This document shows positions 39,767 through 49,260 of a stretch of DNA of 64,000 nucleotides, in pieces. Numbering within the stretch: position 1 is the stretch's first letter; every line of letters starts with the position of its first letter. The notes beneath the pieces are model-generated. The model had not been told where the DNA came from. It saw only the letters and a program-made list of their open reading frames with translations, and ran no database searches. This DNA comes from a virus. The stretch lies in IMG/VR virus record IMGVR_UViG_3300010885_049703, positions 50,260 through 114,259 of that record. One strand, written 5' to 3'. Made by a program: the position numbers and the translations under genes.

Positions 39767-40190
39767 TGGGATTTTTATAACCTTCTCGTTTATAATTGGC
39801 CTGTCCAGCGATTACACCACGTACCCCGCCAACAGGATCTTCGCAGTCTCCATGACGTCGGGGTATCAGATGTACATGTGGATACATCACAGTTTGCCCG
39901 GCAGCCTCGCCAAAGTTAATACCAATGTTAAATCCATCACATTCACCTTGCTCAACCAATTTGTTGCCATGGGTTGTAGCCGAATACACTGCCTCATTGA
40001 TAGTACTCACGGTATTATATCTCGGAACAAATAGTAAATGTCCTGGAGTAACTGGATAGCGATCACGATATACTACTACATGAAAATCTTCCCATACAAC
40101 ATCATCCCATGGTGCAATACTTTGTTTTTGAGCTTGTTCTAAATTATTCACACCAGTCATCGCTTTCCATGTAAACAGATGCTTGTTCAC
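39759..40190 (-). CDS. HIT-family hydrolase
   Basis: 143 residues. The HIT motif is YPHVHLIPRRHGD near residue 104-116 (H-x-H-x-x-P), and an upstream YPVTPGHLLFVPRY strand fits the family. HIT proteins cleave nucleoside phosphates. The phage version may clear dinucleotides. It overlaps the next gene by 47 bp. Confidence 0.88.
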   Translation of the reverse strand: MNKHLFTWKAMTGVNNLEQAQKQSIAPWDDVVWEDFHVVVYRDRYPVTPGHLLFVPRYNTVSTINEAVYSATTHGNKLVEQGECDGFNIGINFGEAAGQTVMYPHVHLIPRRHGDCEDPVGGVRGVIAGQANYKREGYKNPNG

Positions 40191-40371
40191 GAGCAGATTC
40201 TATGCTTTCTGCAACAACAGTGAGAGTAGCAACACCGTGTTTGATATGAATGTCAAACGGCACACGGCCCATGGGCAACCAACCATCGTCAACTCGCAAA
40301 CGAACTTTGTAGCTACGCATTTGTTGTGCTCGGCTTATGATTTCTTGAGTATAGTCGGCTGCTGTTTTCAT
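40144..40371 (-). CDS. Small hypothetical protein (75 aa)
   Basis: MKTAADYTQEIISRAQQMRS, then GVATLTVVAESIESAREQAS. It ends ESDDWCE, overlapping the HIT gene start. Family unknown. Confidence 0.62.
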   Translation of the reverse strand: MKTAADYTQEIISRAQQMRSYKVRLRVDDGWLPMGRVPFDIHIKHGVATLTVVAESIESAREQASVYMESDDWCE

Positions 40372-40372
40372 A

Positions 40373-40567
40373 TCAGTCCCGCGGCATTGTTGCTGCTTCT
40401 TTGATCAGCTCTACAAGTTCTTCAACTGTTGATACTATGATTTTAGTATTCTTCCATTCGTCGTTGTCATCACGTCCGCCAACTTCAATCATAAATCCGT
40501 TGTCGTACATGTTGATAGTAAATGCTTCATTTACTTTAGTGAGTTTGTCACTGATTGTTGTTGCCAT
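40373..40567 (-). CDS. Small conserved phage protein (64 aa)
   Basis: MATTISDKLTKVNEAFTINM, then MIEVGGRDDNDEWKNTKI and a helical TVEELVELIKEAA tail. It resembles a small acidic family of T4-like phages. AAGGAG precedes the ATG. Function unknown. Confidence 0.7.
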   Translation of the reverse strand: MATTISDKLTKVNEAFTINMYDNGFMIEVGGRDDNDEWKNTKIIVSTVEELVELIKEAATMPRD

Positions 40568-40590
40568 GTTCTCTCCTTGATTAGTTGAAT

Positions 40591-40923
40591 TTACTTTTTT
40601 TTACCAAATAGTGATTTTGACTTCTTTGCTAATTCTTGCTGCCGCTTTTTTTCTGCTGCTTCTTTAGCATCGGCTGCTTTTTTGGCTGATTCTCGTTCTC
40701 GTTCAATACGAATTGCATCTTCTTGACCTTGTGCAATCATTTTTTTAAACAGCAGAATTACTCGATCCTTTTCTCGCTCTGAAATTATCTTGACAGCTTC
40801 TACTTTTCCTTCGTAACTTTTGGCACTGTCTAAGAAACCTTCGGGTACTGCTAGTTTCTTTTTCTTGGGTTTTAATGCATCTAACTTCTTTTTAAACTCT
40901 TCTGGGGTGTCTTCTGTGGACAT
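40591..40923 (-). CDS. Lysine-rich coiled-coil protein (110 aa)
   Basis: Lys-rich N-terminal (LKPKKKKLAVPEGFL), then a long charged helix (ERERESAKKAADAKEAAEKK) and a SKSLFGKKK end. Coiled coil by eye; may bind DNA. Family unknown. Confidence 0.66.
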   Translation of the reverse strand: MSTEDTPEEFKKKLDALKPKKKKLAVPEGFLDSAKSYEGKVEAVKIISEREKDRVILLFKKMIAQGQEDAIRIERERESAKKAADAKEAAEKKRQQELAKKSKSLFGKKK

Positions 40924-40996
40924 GGTTTTTATTTCCTATAATATAGTGAGTTCCCCCACTATACTATGTATCAATTAACCATGCTGGATTATCCCA

Positions 40997-41764
40997 TCAT
41001 CTAGGCGCAAACTCTTGTTGTAGTTTGATATTGTCCATGAACTCTTTCTTGACACTGGGGTCATCTTTGAATGCACCTGTTAGCACAGTGGTTTGTGTCA
41101 ATGAACTATGTGCCATGATGCCGCGATTCTCACAGCAACCATGTGTGGCTTGTATGTACACACCTACGTTTTTACTGCCAGTGGCCTTCATGATCTCTCT
41201 AGCGATATCATTGCACAACTCTTCTTGTAGTGTGCCACGGCGAGCACACCACTGAGCAATGCGAGTATACTTGCTCAAACCAATGAGCTTTTGAGCAGCA
41301 ATGATTCCAATGTATGCAACTCCGCTGACTGGTTGATGATGGTGACTGCACATACTACGAAGCTCGCTGCGAACAACCAGCATGCCTTCATAACGGTCTG
41401 TTGTGTCGTTTGGAAATGCTGTTGCATCTGGAGCAGGTTCGTATCTTCCTGCCATGATTTCGTTAAAGTACATCTTGGCTAATCTACGTGCTGTGCCTTG
41501 ACTGTTAGGATCTGTTTCGCGATCAATCAGCAATCGATCTAGCACAGTTTCAAATGCTTCTTCGGCTTCGTCAATTAGTCTAGATTTCTGATCGTCATTA
41601 ACATAACCACTGATGTTATCACCGGCCCAGAAACGTTTCTTATCATGTTTCATTTGGGTACGTATTGCATCAGCTAGATATGATTCTTGATAATCTTTAT
41701 CACCTGCTGTTGTATTTGACGTCGGTTCGTCATCGCCGTCTACATACATTTTTTCATATACCAT
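40997..41764 (-). CDS. folE: GTP cyclohydrolase I FolE
   Basis: 255 residues. After a variable N-terminal region, zinc and catalytic motifs appear: MCSHHHQPVSG, VIGLSKYTRIAQW-like (IGLSKYTRIAQWCARR) and HGCCENRGIMA. FolE opens GTP to dihydroneopterin triphosphate, feeding both folate and, through QueD, 7-deazaguanine synthesis. GGAG and a consensus sigma70 promoter (41803-41831) lie upstream. Confidence 0.94.
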   Translation of the reverse strand: MVYEKMYVDGDDEPTSNTTAGDKDYQESYLADAIRTQMKHDKKRFWAGDNISGYVNDDQKSRLIDEAEEAFETVLDRLLIDRETDPNSQGTARRLAKMYFNEIMAGRYEPAPDATAFPNDTTDRYEGMLVVRSELRSMCSHHHQPVSGVAYIGIIAAQKLIGLSKYTRIAQWCARRGTLQEELCNDIAREIMKATGSKNVGVYIQATHGCCENRGIMAHSSLTQTTVLTGAFKDDPSVKKEFMDNIKLQQEFAPR

Positions 41765-41802
41765 ATTATCTCCGAGTTTTAGACGTGGATGTCTATAGGT
41801 TA

Positions 41803-41831
41803 ATTATAAACATATTTAGATCACTTGTCAA
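41803..41831 (-). promoter_or_regulatory. Sigma70 promoter of folE with late octamer
   Basis: TTGACA (41826-41831), 17 bp, TATAAT (41803-41808). A TCTAAATA late-like octamer sits between (41813-41820). Confidence 0.85.
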
Positions 41832-42972
41832 GCCCAAGTTCTTCTTCTAGTTGGCGAACTGGAGAACTCCAGTCATTGGTGAAGTTTCTTATGTACTGAA
41901 TGTTATCTAAATCTTTCTGGGTTTGTAAAACAATTTCTTCATTGGCAAAGTGTATGACCAATCCTCGACGTAAGGCAGTTTCCAAAAGTTCCTGGCGATA
42001 GTCATTGTCATCGGGTAAACTGAAAATACTAAACATGATGAGATGATTGACATTGCTGGTGTGAATCATGCTTTTCAAATGTGCATGATTTAGTCCTTCG
42101 TTCTCACCGTGTTGATAGGGAAACTTGTATCCTTTCTTGGTACAATAATGTCGAACTGCCAAGGTTTGGAAATGCAGATCAATGTTGCGTGTTTTGACAC
42201 CATCGTACTCCATGTAGCACACTACAATATCTTTGGATTCATCAATAGATACCACTGCTTCTGAACTTTGATCGTGCAGTGGTCTAAAATATGCACCAGG
42301 CCATTTGCGGTGTGGCTGACCATCTCTAACCAGCAATCTGATATCAATACTGACACGAGTCTTATCAGTGCGGTTGGGAATATTGCCATGAATGTGTTCT
42401 TGGAAGAACAAATGCGCCTGACCAGGTTGCAATGTAATTGGCCAACTGTTGTCAGCACAAGTAGAGTCTAGGTATTCATAGCTCCAGTTTTCGCGTTTGG
42501 CCTGGCGTGTTATTTCCCTACTCTTATCCAGATCCATGATCTGCATTGAGTTAGATTCAAAACATGGAGTGAACGGCATCCACACAGTTCTAAGTCCAAG
42601 TCCGTTGCCTACCCACCGGCCTTGATGGAAGATCAACACAGCACCAAACTTGTCTTGATTGGGTATCAAGATTCGTAAGTTACCAAATTTTTGAATTAAC
42701 ACATCGGTGCCCAGTTGTGGAACAACATGCTCAGATACAATTTCATCAAAGTGTTGATAAAAATCAGTTTTCAGCAAGGCATGACTCACAGTGTTTTGAA
42801 CACGTTGTATGTCATGCGGTGGAATAACTTCATGTAGTGTATCCAGTGATGTGGCATTGGGATACAATTTTTGAATCTCACCTAAAATGATAGCCGGCAT
42901 GGGATGCTGGCCTAGATCATAATCTAAGGTTTGATTATCAAATGCTGCTTGGTCTTGAGTCAATTGTGTCAT
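41821..42972 (-). CDS. Fusion: 2OG-Fe(II) oxygenase + LIC12192-type protein (sporadic carbohydrate cluster)
   Basis: 383 residues. The first 250 carry LPGQAHLFFQEHIHGN-like oxygenase features (QPGQAHLFFQEHIHGNIP, then RVSIDIRL). The last 130 match the LIC12192 family of the sporadic carbohydrate cluster: a strand-like MEYDG, FQTLAVRHYCTKKGYKF, then FSIFSLPDDNDYRQELLETA and LVIHFANEE. In bacteria these two families are separate neighbours; here they are one protein. The ATG overlaps the radical SAM stop by 4 bp. Confidence 0.75.
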   Translation of the reverse strand: MTQLTQDQAAFDNQTLDYDLGQHPMPAIILGEIQKLYPNATSLDTLHEVIPPHDIQRVQNTVSHALLKTDFYQHFDEIVSEHVVPQLGTDVLIQKFGNLRILIPNQDKFGAVLIFHQGRWVGNGLGLRTVWMPFTPCFESNSMQIMDLDKSREITRQAKRENWSYEYLDSTCADNSWPITLQPGQAHLFFQEHIHGNIPNRTDKTRVSIDIRLLVRDGQPHRKWPGAYFRPLHDQSSEAVVSIDESKDIVVCYMEYDGVKTRNIDLHFQTLAVRHYCTKKGYKFPYQHGENEGLNHAHLKSMIHTSNVNHLIMFSIFSLPDDNDYRQELLETALRRGLVIHFANEEIVLQTQKDLDNIQYIRNFTNDWSSPVRQLEEELGLDK

Positions 42973-44744
42973 AGTGTTTCCATCCTATTTTTAATAAGTC
43001 CTTTTCTTCTTGCAGTGTAAAAATCCCCAGTTGGACTTGAACTTCTGGCAGTGAATTTATACATAGTAGATTCATGAGCTCCTGTTATTATATTATAACT
43101 GGTTGTCAAAGTCAACGGATACTGTTGATCAAAGTCAACAATAAACCCGCGTTGTAATTCAATCAAATCTTGGTCAACTTCTGTCAACATTGACAGAGCC
43201 GACAACGCCAACTCGGCAGCGTCTTGTTGATGCTGGTACATGAATTCATAACTGATGCTATGAATTGCATGCCCTCCCACTCCATCAATCACTCCTTGTG
43301 TGAGATACCGATGTGTTTTGCTACGCACAGTATGATAATGTTCTTGAAATACTGTACTAGTGGATATCAATTTAAATAACTGATCATACAACGTTTGATA
43401 GGCAATATTTTTAACTTGTCGAGCATATCTTGCAATAATTTGTGTATATCCCATGGCATGCCAATGTATGATCATCCAGGCATAGACATATCCTTCAATG
43501 ATATCGTCTGTGGTCATAGTGCTGGTGCCTGCAACGATCTCAGTTTGCTCGGCCACCGCATCTTGATCACGACTATCAAGATTCATATAATCTTTGACCC
43601 ATATGGTTTTTAATCCATACTGTTGTCGACTCTGTGCAGTGGCCAATTCACTATTCTCTAACATCTGAGCGAACCATATGTCTATGGAATTATGTTGCCC
43701 CAACTCCAATAACTCACAAAGTCCTTGAATCCACGTATGCTTGGTTTCTAATGGTAATCCGATGATTACTTCGGTGTATGTCGGCACTTGATATTGTTCA
43801 CTGAGCTGCATGACTTCTCTGATATTGTTGACATCAAGATTTTTTCTTTTGATAGCCTCTAACGTAGATTCATTCATACTCTGTACGCTGACAGTAACAC
43901 CACGCCCATATGGTCCTAGGGTCTTGGCAATTTCAAATATTGCATTGGTACTATTTTTGGCATACTGTATGTTGATGACTTCTATTGCGGAGTTTTCAGC
44001 TCGTTGTCGCATAAGCCTGCTGATCTCTAAATCTCTGTCAACGAAAATTCCAAAATTAGCATCTGCACAAAAAATATATGCCACTTGATGTGAAGCAGCC
44101 CACTCCAACTCACTGTCAACTCTTTCAAGCCCAAAGCGTTTTATTTTACTGTATGTCACTCCGCCCCAGTCACAAAAGGTACAAGCATATGGACAACCAC
44201 GGTTAGTTTCCAAGGTCATTGCCCAAACTGCATCAGGGTTTGCTGATATTATATTGTCAAACACTCCTGTGAGATACGGACTTGGTATATCTAAGTCTTG
44301 TAATCGATCAGCAGGATATAACGCATCCACGGTGTTGTTGTGTAATATACTTCTCAGTATCTTTACAAAACTTTCTTCACCTTCGGCCAGTGCAATAGCA
44401 TCAATAAACTGATGTGCATACATTTGCGAGGAACTCTGAGGCCCACCAAATATTATCACACAATCAGGAAATTTAATTTTTACTTGTCGGGCCAACTCCA
44501 AACAATACTGTTCGTTCCACATGTAGCAGCTGAAGCCACACAGCACAGGATCATCAAGCTCACAAATGACTTGATCAATCGGGTCTCGGCGAAAGTACAA
44601 TCCAGCAAGTTGAAAATTATCAACTATGTCTGTGAACTGACCGGCATAACTCCAAAGACATCCGGCACTGTAAGGTAACCAATAATTAGGCTTGTTCTGA
44701 AACTCTACAACATATTGCGGTTGAAACAAGTATACATTCTTCAC
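42969..44744 (-). CDS. B12-binding-domain radical SAM enzyme
   Basis: 591 residues from a GTG at 44744 (read MKNVYLFQPQYVVEFQ), which overlaps the upstream TGA as GTGA; an ATG at 44834 would overlap 94 bp and looks spurious. The N-terminal domain is cobalamin-binding-like (CELDDPVLCGFSCYMWNEQY, VIIFGGPQSS). The cluster motif is C184-C188-C191 (CPYACTFC), with DWGG next to it. It lies between the two 2OG-type genes of the carbohydrate island and probably modifies a sugar. Confidence 0.86.
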   Translation of the reverse strand: MKNVYLFQPQYVVEFQNKPNYWLPYSAGCLWSYAGQFTDIVDNFQLAGLYFRRDPIDQVICELDDPVLCGFSCYMWNEQYCLELARQVKIKFPDCVIIFGGPQSSSQMYAHQFIDAIALAEGEESFVKILRSILHNNTVDALYPADRLQDLDIPSPYLTGVFDNIISANPDAVWAMTLETNRGCPYACTFCDWGGVTYSKIKRFGLERVDSELEWAASHQVAYIFCADANFGIFVDRDLEISRLMRQRAENSAIEVINIQYAKNSTNAIFEIAKTLGPYGRGVTVSVQSMNESTLEAIKRKNLDVNNIREVMQLSEQYQVPTYTEVIIGLPLETKHTWIQGLCELLELGQHNSIDIWFAQMLENSELATAQSRQQYGLKTIWVKDYMNLDSRDQDAVAEQTEIVAGTSTMTTDDIIEGYVYAWMIIHWHAMGYTQIIARYARQVKNIAYQTLYDQLFKLISTSTVFQEHYHTVRSKTHRYLTQGVIDGVGGHAIHSISYEFMYQHQQDAAELALSALSMLTEVDQDLIELQRGFIVDFDQQYPLTLTTSYNIITGAHESTMYKFTARSSSPTGDFYTARRKGLIKNRMETL

Positions 44745-45259
44745 TGCTGCAGCCCAGTGATTTGCATAGTATACCTGGAATGATTGCCAAAGTTTCCGGC
44801 TATGTGCGTGGCAGTTCCAGTCCAGGACACCCAATCACCGGCTCTCCAGTCATCAAAGCATTGACCATCACAGTGAAAGATTTGTCCCATTTGCCAGTTG
44901 GTCAAAAATATCAACACTCTTGTGATAGTTTCAATATCTGTAACATTGTGATTCTTGCTGTATCTTCTATACAAATCACCATGCAATGGTTGTATAAGTC
45001 CGGGCTGCATGTGATGAACAACTATAAATTTTTCTTTGAGTTCAGGCCACGGATCTTGGTGCCAAAAGTTATTGGTGTTGATGTCATCGGCAACTTCCAG
45101 TGAAATCATATCCCAATAGCGATCACGATCAGCTACATCACTCCAGACATAGATATCTTCGCCACGACTGGGACTGTCAGACATATCCTTGCGTTGATAA
45201 ACCAACTGATCTAATGTCTGTTGATTCCAAATTGGATCAATATGTCCGTGTCTGATCAT
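44741..45259 (-). CDS. 2OG-Fe(II) oxygenase-like protein (172 aa)
   Basis: Iron-site candidates are PLHGDLYRRY (H-x-D) and WTGTATHIAGNFGNHSRYTM (distal His and Arg), with RVLIFLTNWQMGQIFHCDGQ between. It fits a compact double-stranded beta-helix oxygenase. Overlaps with the epimerase (4 bp) and radical SAM genes (GTGA) show a single operon. Confidence 0.72.
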   Translation of the reverse strand: MIRHGHIDPIWNQQTLDQLVYQRKDMSDSPSRGEDIYVWSDVADRDRYWDMISLEVADDINTNNFWHQDPWPELKEKFIVVHHMQPGLIQPLHGDLYRRYSKNHNVTDIETITRVLIFLTNWQMGQIFHCDGQCFDDWRAGDWVSWTGTATHIAGNFGNHSRYTMQITGLQQ

Positions 45260-46179
45260 TTTATCTCTAAGTTATTGCGCCAAATTTCTATGGTACGATC
45301 TAGACCCTGTGAAAGATCAACTGTTGGCTGCCAGCCCAGCAACTGGTGTATGAGATTGTTATTGCTATTCAACCAATAGATCTCACCAGGACGACGAGGT
45401 TTTGAATCCCAATGCATGGTTCCTGACCAGCCAATTTTATCGGCAATCATTGCAGCGTAGTTATCAATGCGTATGGGATCGTTTGGTCCCACAGTCATCA
45501 CAATACCAGTGCCAACAACATCAGGATTTTCAATCACACGCACCCAGGCTTCTAATAAGTCAGTAATAAAAATAAAATTACGATAAGGAGTTCGATAACC
45601 AAGGTAGACATGATCAGGATTTTTCAACATTTGTGTTATAATTTGTTCAGTGACAAAGAAATCATTGTCACGACGGCCATAGCTATTAGTTTGACGTATA
45701 GCAGTCCAAGGAAACTCATGAGATCGATGCATGTACTCAAGATACTTTTCCACTGCTAATTTAGCTACAGCATATGGGGCATTGGGGTGCGGAACAGTGT
45801 TTTCATCAAATGCAATTGGAGTTCCTGGTTTACCAGTCAATTGCACTTCATCACTGATAGGCTGCCACCCATACACTTCCATGGTTGATGCAAACACAAA
45901 GTTTTTTAGATTGGGCAACTTGGCTGCTGCTTCAATGAGATTCACTGATGCCACATAGTTGACCTCACTGAAACTGGTTTGTTCGTAAAAACTTTTTTCG
46001 ACTTCGGTTCGAGCAGCCAGATGCACTACTACATCTGGACTTTGCTCTAGCAGTTCTTGTTCAACAGCCGCAAAATCCAATAAGTCACTTTGCATTGCAT
46101 AGACTTCGTGCCGTGATTGTAGTATTGGCACAAGATGACTGCCAATGAATCCAGATGCTCCAGTTACAAATATTTTCAT
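45256..46179 (-). CDS. NAD-dependent sugar epimerase/dehydratase
   Basis: 307 residues. Rossmann motif TGASGFIGSH at the N-terminus, FASTMEVYG, YAVAK as YxxxK, and RQTNSYGRRDNDFFV. A third extended SDR in the window, paired with the carbohydrate-island enzymes. Substrate unknown. Confidence 0.88.
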   Translation of the reverse strand: MKIFVTGASGFIGSHLVPILQSRHEVYAMQSDLLDFAAVEQELLEQSPDVVVHLAARTEVEKSFYEQTSFSEVNYVASVNLIEAAAKLPNLKNFVFASTMEVYGWQPISDEVQLTGKPGTPIAFDENTVPHPNAPYAVAKLAVEKYLEYMHRSHEFPWTAIRQTNSYGRRDNDFFVTEQIITQMLKNPDHVYLGYRTPYRNFIFITDLLEAWVRVIENPDVVGTGIVMTVGPNDPIRIDNYAAMIADKIGWSGTMHWDSKPRRPGEIYWLNSNNNLIHQLLGWQPTVDLSQGLDRTIEIWRNNLEIK

Positions 46180-47381
46180 ATTATTTTATTGACATGATAC
46201 TTGGCTTCGGCAACGTTCTCACGATATCGATTGCTTCCTCTGTACCATTCTCGATTTTTAGTAGGATGCGAAATAATATCAACAATGCGATCGACTGTGC
46301 CATTGTTCCAGTCGCTGATTAGTCCCATGTTATGATGCGGAGCCTGTAGCAAATTACCTAGCTTGTGGAAAGCATCATCAATTGACCAAGGAACATATAG
46401 GCGATTTGGATCGTTTGCAAAAGTTTCAGGAAAACTTCTATAAGCAGGATACAGTACGTTGGCACCAAGTGTGTCGGCTTCACTTACTGTATTAGATACC
46501 CAATCTTGCAATGCACAGTTAAACAATACTCTGGTATCGTTAAGAAGATTGTAGTAATCATTTTTATTTAGTCCTTCACATATAGTTAGCAGCCCAGACT
46601 CTTGCATCTGGCGTGCTCGTTGCAGATGCAAGGGATTGTTTGATCGCAATGGACCACCTGAGTACACACAGAACTCCACAGGGTAGCCACCTTGCTGATG
46701 CCACATCTCAATGAGATCCATGTAAAACTCTGGTTGTTTCTCTTGATCAAATCTCGCTGCAAAGCCCACACGCATTGGACGCTGATCAAATGGCTTGATA
46801 TTGGCAGCGCCGCCAATACGCTCCAGCACTTCCTCTTTGCCAAATGCTAGACCACTGATATTATACAAAGGAGCAGTCCACCCCGCAATGCGCATGTGCG
46901 CTACCATTTCTTCGTTTGTGGCCAGAACACCAGTGACAAACTCATTGACCATCTTTTCATATGCCGCCATCCACTTCTCCAGCCCCCAGACATGCACAAA
47001 GTCATCGGGATCAATGCTCTGAGCCAGGCAACGAACAAAAACACGGGGTCGCTGGGTGGGATCAACTTGATCAAAGATGTACGGGAGACTTTCAATGCCG
47101 GGCTGGAACATGTCTTCAAAGTAGATGACGTCTTCGTTAGTGATCTCGCCATTTTTGTGCATTTGTACGAGATTCATGATCTGACTCATACCAAAGAAGC
47201 TGCGGCCATGTGCGTCTAGCACTTGTCCCACTGAGATGGCCTGAGTGTTGTCAATGGTTGTGCCAGGAACATAAACAACATCAAGGCCACGACGTTCGAA
47301 CACACGTCGGTTCCATTCTGAAAGCTGTAGAGTATACCTTGCTTCGTACGACTCCAGCCCCATGTAAAATAGTTTACGCAT
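46176..47381 (-). CDS. GT-B glycosyltransferase-like protein
   Basis: 401 residues. VGFAARFDQEKQPEFYMDLI is the donor-domain start of GT4-like enzymes, and the C-terminal SNTVSEADTLGANVLYPAYR replaces the usual E-x(7)-E region. N-terminal MGLESYEARYTLQLSEWNRR is a known family in T4-like cyanophages. It likely transfers a sugar made by the adjacent enzymes. It overlaps the next gene by 8 bp. Confidence 0.8.
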   Translation of the reverse strand: MRKLFYMGLESYEARYTLQLSEWNRRVFERRGLDVVYVPGTTIDNTQAISVGQVLDAHGRSFFGMSQIMNLVQMHKNGEITNEDVIYFEDMFQPGIESLPYIFDQVDPTQRPRVFVRCLAQSIDPDDFVHVWGLEKWMAAYEKMVNEFVTGVLATNEEMVAHMRIAGWTAPLYNISGLAFGKEEVLERIGGAANIKPFDQRPMRVGFAARFDQEKQPEFYMDLIEMWHQQGGYPVEFCVYSGGPLRSNNPLHLQRARQMQESGLLTICEGLNKNDYYNLLNDTRVLFNCALQDWVSNTVSEADTLGANVLYPAYRSFPETFANDPNRLYVPWSIDDAFHKLGNLLQAPHHNMGLISDWNNGTVDRIVDIISHPTKNREWYRGSNRYRENVAEAKYHVNKII

Positions 47382-48093
47382 ATTTTTCCTTTATAAAATT
47401 ATCTAACTTTTCTGCCCACAGTTGATTGGCATCAATGCCCGGGTGAAATCCATTACGATCAAACCAGTTGTTTGTTGTGGCAATATCGTAGATGTTGCCG
47501 TCGACGAAACAATTGTTCCAATCCACTAGTTTACACAAATGTTGATCTAAATGCAACTCGGAGATGTAATTTTGATAAAACATAAAAACATAGGGAACAT
47601 CAATGTTCTTTAGTGTATTTTGTAAAGCAATAATTTTTTGCAATAGGCCATATCTAAACTGTGTTTTGGCTTGATATCTATAGATACCGTCAAATGCTCT
47701 ACTGTCATGCATTACTGCATCGCCATTGTAATAACCCACCCCAAAGATCCAATCAGATTCCACCAACTGTTGATCATCAAAAGGAGTGGTAATTTTTTCG
47801 GGCCAGTCATTTTGTCGACGCTGATAGTGACTGGTACAAGTACTTAGACCAAACACTTCTGGGCGAGAAATTTTTAAGTCTACCCGTTCAATACCTGACC
47901 ACATTACCAGTACAATATCATAGTTGCGTTGAGCCACTGCGTTAACAGTAGTTTCGTGTATGTAAGTGTTGCCGGCACCAGCACAGGCAAGATTTACAAT
48001 ATTGTTTTGATCAACAGTATCAAGAAAATAGGGCCAAGCAATTGGCCCCCGTGAAAAACTACAACCATTAATCAATGCACGTAACTTGGACAT
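47374..48093 (-). CDS. SGNH-hydrolase-like phage protein
   Basis: 239 residues. Block I is INGCSFSRGPIAWPYFL, block II/III areas NLACAGAGNTYI and VLVMWSGIER, and the C-terminus has NGFHPGIDANQLWAEKL with D-x-x-H-like residues in reverse order (H-x-x-x-D). One of four SGNH-type proteins. It lies at the end of the carbohydrate operon, so a glycan esterase is plausible. Confidence 0.76.
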   Translation of the reverse strand: MSKLRALINGCSFSRGPIAWPYFLDTVDQNNIVNLACAGAGNTYIHETTVNAVAQRNYDIVLVMWSGIERVDLKISRPEVFGLSTCTSHYQRRQNDWPEKITTPFDDQQLVESDWIFGVGYYNGDAVMHDSRAFDGIYRYQAKTQFRYGLLQKIIALQNTLKNIDVPYVFMFYQNYISELHLDQHLCKLVDWNNCFVDGNIYDIATTNNWFDRNGFHPGIDANQLWAEKLDNFIKEKYA

Positions 48094-48095
48094 TT

Positions 48096-48302
48096 TTAAC
48101 GACGACTATCTTGCATCCACATGTTCTTCACTGACTTGCCTTGTTGCAGTTTGTTAAACTGTTGGTAGGCATAGCTCTTCCAGTTATAAAGATCAGCTTC
48201 GTTAAATTTGTATCCATAATTACGACAGAATTCTAAAAACTGTTCCAGGTCATCAAGTATTTGTGTGACTTTTGGGTTTGGTTTAATTGTTATCTTTGCC
48301 AT
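48096..48302 (-). CDS. Small conserved phage protein (68 aa)
   Basis: MAKITIKPNPKVTQILDDLE, then FLEFCRNYGYKFNEADLYNW and a basic tail. Matches a small family of T4-like cyanophages. Function unknown. Confidence 0.78.
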   Translation of the reverse strand: MAKITIKPNPKVTQILDDLEQFLEFCRNYGYKFNEADLYNWKSYAYQQFNKLQQGKSVKNMWMQDSRR

Positions 48303-48324
48303 GTGTATCTCCTAGTTTACAATT

Positions 48325-49251
48325 TTATACAGCATCAGGGTTGTGGGCAATGCCACGCCACTGTTTAATTTTTGCTTCTTCTGTTTCGGGGGTATCATCT
48401 GCCCAGATACTGATCCATCGTGTGCCTGTCCAACGGGCTGTAGTTGGACTATAGTTTGGCCATTCGTTCTTTTTACCTGTGTCAATTTCATATACGCCCT
48501 CGCGCACTGGATCAACTTTCTTTGAGAACCAATCAGTCATTTCATAAGTGCAATCATCACTGTCACGATAGCGTTCCCACTTACCGTCTTTCAGCGATCC
48601 TGCAATATAAAATCCAAATTCTGAACTCTTGCCAGTGGTATCGCCGCCACAGTTATCAATGGACTCACCGTCGTATTCTACACCACAAACAACTGCACTG
48701 CCGTCTACATCTTCAATATTGAAAGTTAGTTTATTGATATCAAACGGAGCAGTGAGTTCAATGTCGCCTTCAAAGAACGTGCCTTTTTCGTTACTATTAC
48801 CAATGAATACTACAGTACCAGCAGGCTTATCATCAATAAAGATTTCGTCTGTGTAGTTGAACTCAGGGCAATCTTCGTCTTGAAAAGCGTCAAGCCCACA
48901 TTGCAGTACTTCGTCGCCGTTTTCATCATCAATGTGTACAGTGCCGCTATCTAATACAACACCATTGGTATGTGCCATGTCATCGCACTCATACCAAGAT
49001 CCTGGGGGGAACGGCCACATTGCCTCTGGTATATTATGCTCTTCGGCGTAATCACTGTCCCAGGCAAAGTCGCTAACAGATAGTCTACGACTTCTGAAGT
49101 AATCGTAGACTTCACGACCCACTGTGCCCATGACAGACTCGCCACCGTAGCCCCATAATGAGATTTTATAGGTACACGGTGTAAATTTCAACATCGCGAT
49201 GAGTCGTTCTTGCTCGGCTATGAGTTCAGCAGACTTTTTTGTTCGGGGCAT
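48325..49251 (-). CDS. Large acidic conserved phage protein (308 aa)
   Basis: CTYKISLWGYGGESVMGTVG and a PFPPGSWYECDDMAHTNGVV region mark a long acidic family of T4-like phages; strands such as FNIEDVDGSAVVCGVEYDGE suggest a beta fold. Function unknown. Ribosome site AAGGAG precedes the ATG. Confidence 0.76.
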   Translation of the reverse strand: MPRTKKSAELIAEQERLIAMLKFTPCTYKISLWGYGGESVMGTVGREVYDYFRSRRLSVSDFAWDSDYAEEHNIPEAMWPFPPGSWYECDDMAHTNGVVLDSGTVHIDDENGDEVLQCGLDAFQDEDCPEFNYTDEIFIDDKPAGTVVFIGNSNEKGTFFEGDIELTAPFDINKLTFNIEDVDGSAVVCGVEYDGESIDNCGGDTTGKSSEFGFYIAGSLKDGKWERYRDSDDCTYEMTDWFSKKVDPVREGVYEIDTGKKNEWPNYSPTTARWTGTRWISIWADDTPETEEAKIKQWRGIAHNPDAV

Positions 49252-49260
49252 GATAGCTCC

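Noticed and set aside
44745-44834. ATG start of the radical SAM gene at 44834
   Set aside because: It would overlap the upstream gene by 94 bp, while a GTG at 44744 gives the GTGA coupling and the usual N-terminus.
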